From contig DGDP01000087.1 in NCBI GenBank assembly GCA_002385485.1, positions 1 through 7,601 on the forward strand: a DNA stretch of 7,601 bases. The letters are read 5' to 3'. The DNA is from Acetomicrobium sp. UBA3949 (GTDB taxonomy: Bacteria; Synergistota; Synergistia; Synergistales; Acetomicrobiaceae). Under the pieces are notes generated by a model, which did not search any database, was not told the origin of the DNA, and was given only the letters and a program-made list of their open reading frames with translations. This document shows, piece by piece, positions 6,032 through 7,601 of this stretch (the first letter of the stretch is position 1; the number at the start of each line of letters is the position of its first letter). The position numbers and the translations under genes were made by a program.

Positions 6032-6555
6032 GTATAGAGGAGCTAGAACCAATTGTGGATGAGGTTTTAGAAAGAGTGCGGCAGGATCTGTTAATTGCCA
6101 ATAGAACAGACACGTTGGATGAATATTTAAAGAAACTTGGATTTGGCGACCTCCTACGGTATGATTATACTGAATCAATCAGCTATCCAAACGGAATGAT
6201 AGTTGTTTTGGGGGAGTCTAAAGCGAGCAAGGAACATCTGATTGGTGTCGGTCGAGATTGTGGACTTGATAAGGGTCGTTTTGAATTTTGCCTTAGCTAC
6301 GAGGATATGAAGTCTTATCCATATCAAAAGCTTCAATACAACGCCAAGTATCGTGTTGTTTTAGTAGGTCCGATTCCACATAGCACTTGCAGCAAGGGTG
6401 ATTTCTCAAGCGTAATTACAATGATGGAGAAAACTCCGGGATATCCTAGAATAGTTCGCCTAAGTTGCAATGGAGAGCTAAAGATTACAAAGAGCTGTTT
6501 CAAGAAAGTACTGAGCGATTTGATTAACGAGGGGTATCTTGCCCGTTCAATATAG
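6022..6555 (+). CDS. Uncharacterised 177-aa partner of the methyltransferase-like protein
   Basis: I do not recognise this gene with confidence. ATG 6022 lies seven bases after GAGGAGG (6008-6014) and overlaps the end of the upstream gene by 10 nt, so the two are translationally linked. Residues 1-45 look helical and acidic (IEELEPIVDEVLERVRQDLL). From residue 57, alternating strands and helices suggest a Rossmann-like alpha/beta domain: GMIVVLGESKASKEHLIGVG (58-77), RFEFCLSYEDM (86-96), then YRVVLVGPIPHS (110-121). Next come GDFSSVITMM (126-135), GYPRIVRLSCNGELKITKS (140-158) and a final helical segment. The GPIPH and GDFSS segments look like conserved active or binding loops, but no known catalytic motif can be named. 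There is no signal peptide or membrane segment. The coupling suggests a complex with, or control of, the methyltransferase-like protein; this is inference. Confidence 0.8.
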   Translation: MALGIEELEPIVDEVLERVRQDLLIANRTDTLDEYLKKLGFGDLLRYDYTESISYPNGMIVVLGESKASKEHLIGVGRDCGLDKGRFEFCLSYEDMKSYPYQKLQYNAKYRVVLVGPIPHSTCSKGDFSSVITMMEKTPGYPRIVRLSCNGELKITKSCFKKVLSDLINEGYLARSI

Positions 6556-6687
6556 CAACTTTTATACTAGAACTATATTGATTATATAGCTACAGCATTA
6601 CAGTTAGTATATTCTGCGAAATAATAACATTCTATTAACGTCGTATAATCTAAGTATATTAGTGGTATTTATCCTACCTTACCTAAG

Positions 6688-6731
6688 CATATCGTCTAAA
6701 CATTGCATGTTTGTATGTAATAAACGATATG
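6688..6731. repeat. Nested inverted repeat upstream of hsdM
   Basis: An outer perfect 8-bp pair, CATATCGT (6688-6695) and ACGATATG (6724-6731), encloses an inner perfect 6-bp pair, AAACAT (6698-6703) and ATGTTT (6707-6712), around TGC. The two stems share an internal loop of 2 nt on the left and 11 nt on the right. It could fold as RNA or bind a protein; neither can be shown from sequence alone. Confidence 0.5.
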
Positions 6732-6761
6732 AGATACCTCTGTATAGCCTTAACTGAGAGG

Positions 6762-6784
6762 CTTAAGATTGAAAATCGTTTAAG
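6762..6784 (+). repeat. Hairpin-forming inverted repeat upstream of hsdM
   Basis: CTTAAGATT (6762-6770) can pair with AATC (6774-6777) and TTAAG (6780-6784), leaving a two-base bulge GT and a GAA loop. A smaller hairpin ATAC-CTCT-GTAT (6734-6745) lies just upstream. No T tail follows, so it is not an intrinsic terminator. Confidence 0.35.
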
Positions 6785-6968
6785 GTTCGGGCGTAAATTG
6801 GGCCGAGAAATAGACAAGAATAAGGCGAGAACAAAGGGTAGTATTATTGGTGGGTGCAAATGTGCCGCAGGGCAAAAGTAAGATAGCGAGCGACATAGGG
6901 GACGACAAAAAGCGTGGTCAAGGGCTCAAAATAGGGGCTTTGGATATTCAAAAATGGAGTTGGTGTAG

Positions 6969-7601
6969 GTGGCACGAGGAAAGAAAGTCAACAATAACAA
7001 TCATGATGAGGCTTTAGAGAAGCAGCTTTGGAAGGCTGCCGACATGCTCCGCAAGAACATTGACGCTGCGGAATACAAACACGTAGTCTTAGGCCTTATG
7101 TTTTTACGGTACATATCAGAGGCCTTCGAAGAGTTATACATGAAACTTAAATCAGGCGAAGGGGAATACGAAGGAGCCGACCCGGAAGACAGAGATGAAT
7201 ATAAGGCAGAAAACGTCTTTTTCGTCCCAGCGGAAGCTAGATGGTCCTACCTACAATCAATGGCAAAACAGCCAGAGATAGGCAAAATTGTAGATAATGC
7301 AATGGATGTGATCGAAAAAGAAAACCCATCACTTAAAGGAGTCTTGCCCAAGGTATACGCTCGGGGCAACCTAGACCCAACAAGCCTCGGCGGGCTAATA
7401 GACCTTTTTAGCAAAACTTCCCTTAAAGAGGCTAAATCGAGAAGTGGCGATGTTTTAGGCCATGTATTTGAGTATTTTTTAGGAGAGTTTGCCCTTGCAG
7501 AAGGAAAAAAGGGAGGGCAGTTCTATACGCCGCGAAGCGTCGTCGAACTATTGGTTGAGATGCTTGAGCCATATAACGGCAGGGTGTTTGACCCATGCTG
7601 C
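6969..7601 (+). CDS. hsdM: Type I restriction-modification methyltransferase subunit HsdM (3' partial)
   Basis: The first 211 codons of a type I M subunit, cut by the window end. HsdM uses S-adenosylmethionine to methylate adenine in the site chosen by HsdS, and joins HsdR for restriction. The N terminus MARGKKVNNNN, followed by LEKQLWKAADMLRKN, DAAEYKHVVLGLMFLRYIS, then GEGEYEGADPEDRDEY and AENVFFVPAEARW, is the standard HsdM N-terminal helical domain (residues about 10-150). GGQFYTPRSVVELLVEML follows, with QFYTP at 184-188. The window ends inside SAM motif I, at DPCC (208-211), which usually continues as GSGG; the NPPY/F motif is beyond the edge. GTG 6969 is preceded directly by an in-frame TAG (6966-6968), so no longer start exists; GGAG (6956-6959) lies nine bases upstream. 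hsdS and hsdR probably follow. Unlike the upstream methyltransferase-like protein, this one looks canonical. Confidence 0.93.
   Translation, partial: MARGKKVNNNNHDEALEKQLWKAADMLRKNIDAAEYKHVVLGLMFLRYISEAFEELYMKLKSGEGEYEGADPEDRDEYKAENVFFVPAEARWSYLQSMAKQPEIGKIVDNAMDVIEKENPSLKGVLPKVYARGNLDPTSLGGLIDLFSKTSLKEAKSRSGDVLGHVFEYFLGEFALAEGKKGGQFYTPRSVVELLVEMLEPYNGRVFDPCC

Larger units (their letters stand above)
6556..6968 (+). other. 413-bp AT-rich gap with inverted repeats, no clear gene
   Basis: No convincing gene lies between the 177-aa protein and hsdM. The first 100 bases are very AT-rich and contain weak AT hairpins (for example CTATAT/ATATAG) without a T tail. A TATAAT at 6644-6649 has no matching -35 box at 16-18 bases. 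From 6688 to 6784 several inverted repeats cluster, listed separately. A 50-codon frame at 6729-6881 has no ribosome site and no recognisable product. A second short frame at about 6850-7020 runs into hsdM out of phase. The hsdM promoter or leader must lie in this gap unless hsdM is read through from upstream. Confidence 0.5.

Noticed and set aside
6644..6649. TATAAT as a promoter for hsdM
   Set aside because: No acceptable -35 hexamer lies 16-18 bases upstream, and a lone TATAAT is expected by chance in such AT-rich sequence.
6729..6881. Small 50-codon gene before hsdM
   Set aside because: There is no ribosome site, the product is basic with no recognisable pattern, and its ATG is part of the outer inverted repeat at 6724-6731.
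1..7601. CRISPR array, insertion-sequence ends or rRNA
   Set aside because: Reading through the window showed no regularly spaced direct repeats, transposase motifs or rRNA-like sequence.

Overview
The window is bacterial chromosome with a conserved housekeeping stretch on the left (about 1-3500) and an acquired DNA-modification island on the right (about 3500-7601). All genes called here are on the + strand. The order S1-domain protein, DUF501 protein, Ppx/GppA phosphatase, together with frequent TTG/GTG starts and AGG/GGG-rich codon use, suggests a thermophilic or anaerobic lineage such as Synergistota, or a related Firmicutes/Thermotogota-like group. This placement is an inference from gene content and was not tested against a database.

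Left part. The 3' end of a YabR/YugI-type S1 RNA-binding protein (2-349) ends just before an intrinsic terminator (377-402). A DUF501 protein (441-950), a single-domain exopolyphosphatase/GppA-family protein (962-1909) and argininosuccinate lyase, argH (1906-3315), follow in a tight run. The ppx stop and the argH start overlap as GTGA. A tRNA-Lys(UUU) gene (3383-3458) has its own promoter, whose -35 box overlaps the argH stop, and its own terminator (3467-3503).

Right part. Downstream of the tRNA is a decayed region holding the C-terminal catalytic part of a tyrosine recombinase (about 3777-4049). This is what an element integrated at the tRNA gene would leave behind. A good sigma-70-type promoter (4203-4231), overlapped by two 14-bp near-palindromes spaced exactly 20 bp apart, drives a two-gene unit. 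The first gene (4274-6031) encodes an N6-adenine methyltransferase-like domain fused to a single HsdS-type target-recognition domain. Its SAM motif is recognisable, but the catalytic NPPY/F motif reads DCGL. The second gene (6022-6555, 10-nt overlap) encodes a 177-aa protein that I cannot assign. A 413-bp gene-free, AT-rich stretch with nested inverted repeats follows, then the start of a canonical type I HsdM (6969 onward, cut by the window end).

How the parts fit. The right half is a type I restriction-modification island beside a tRNA gene. The most unusual part is the upstream pair: a probably catalytically dead methyltransferase-plus-TRD protein and its small partner, under an operator-like promoter, next to an apparently normal hsdM. 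It could be a sequence-specific DNA reader or an accessory/regulatory module of the restriction system; the sequence does not say which.
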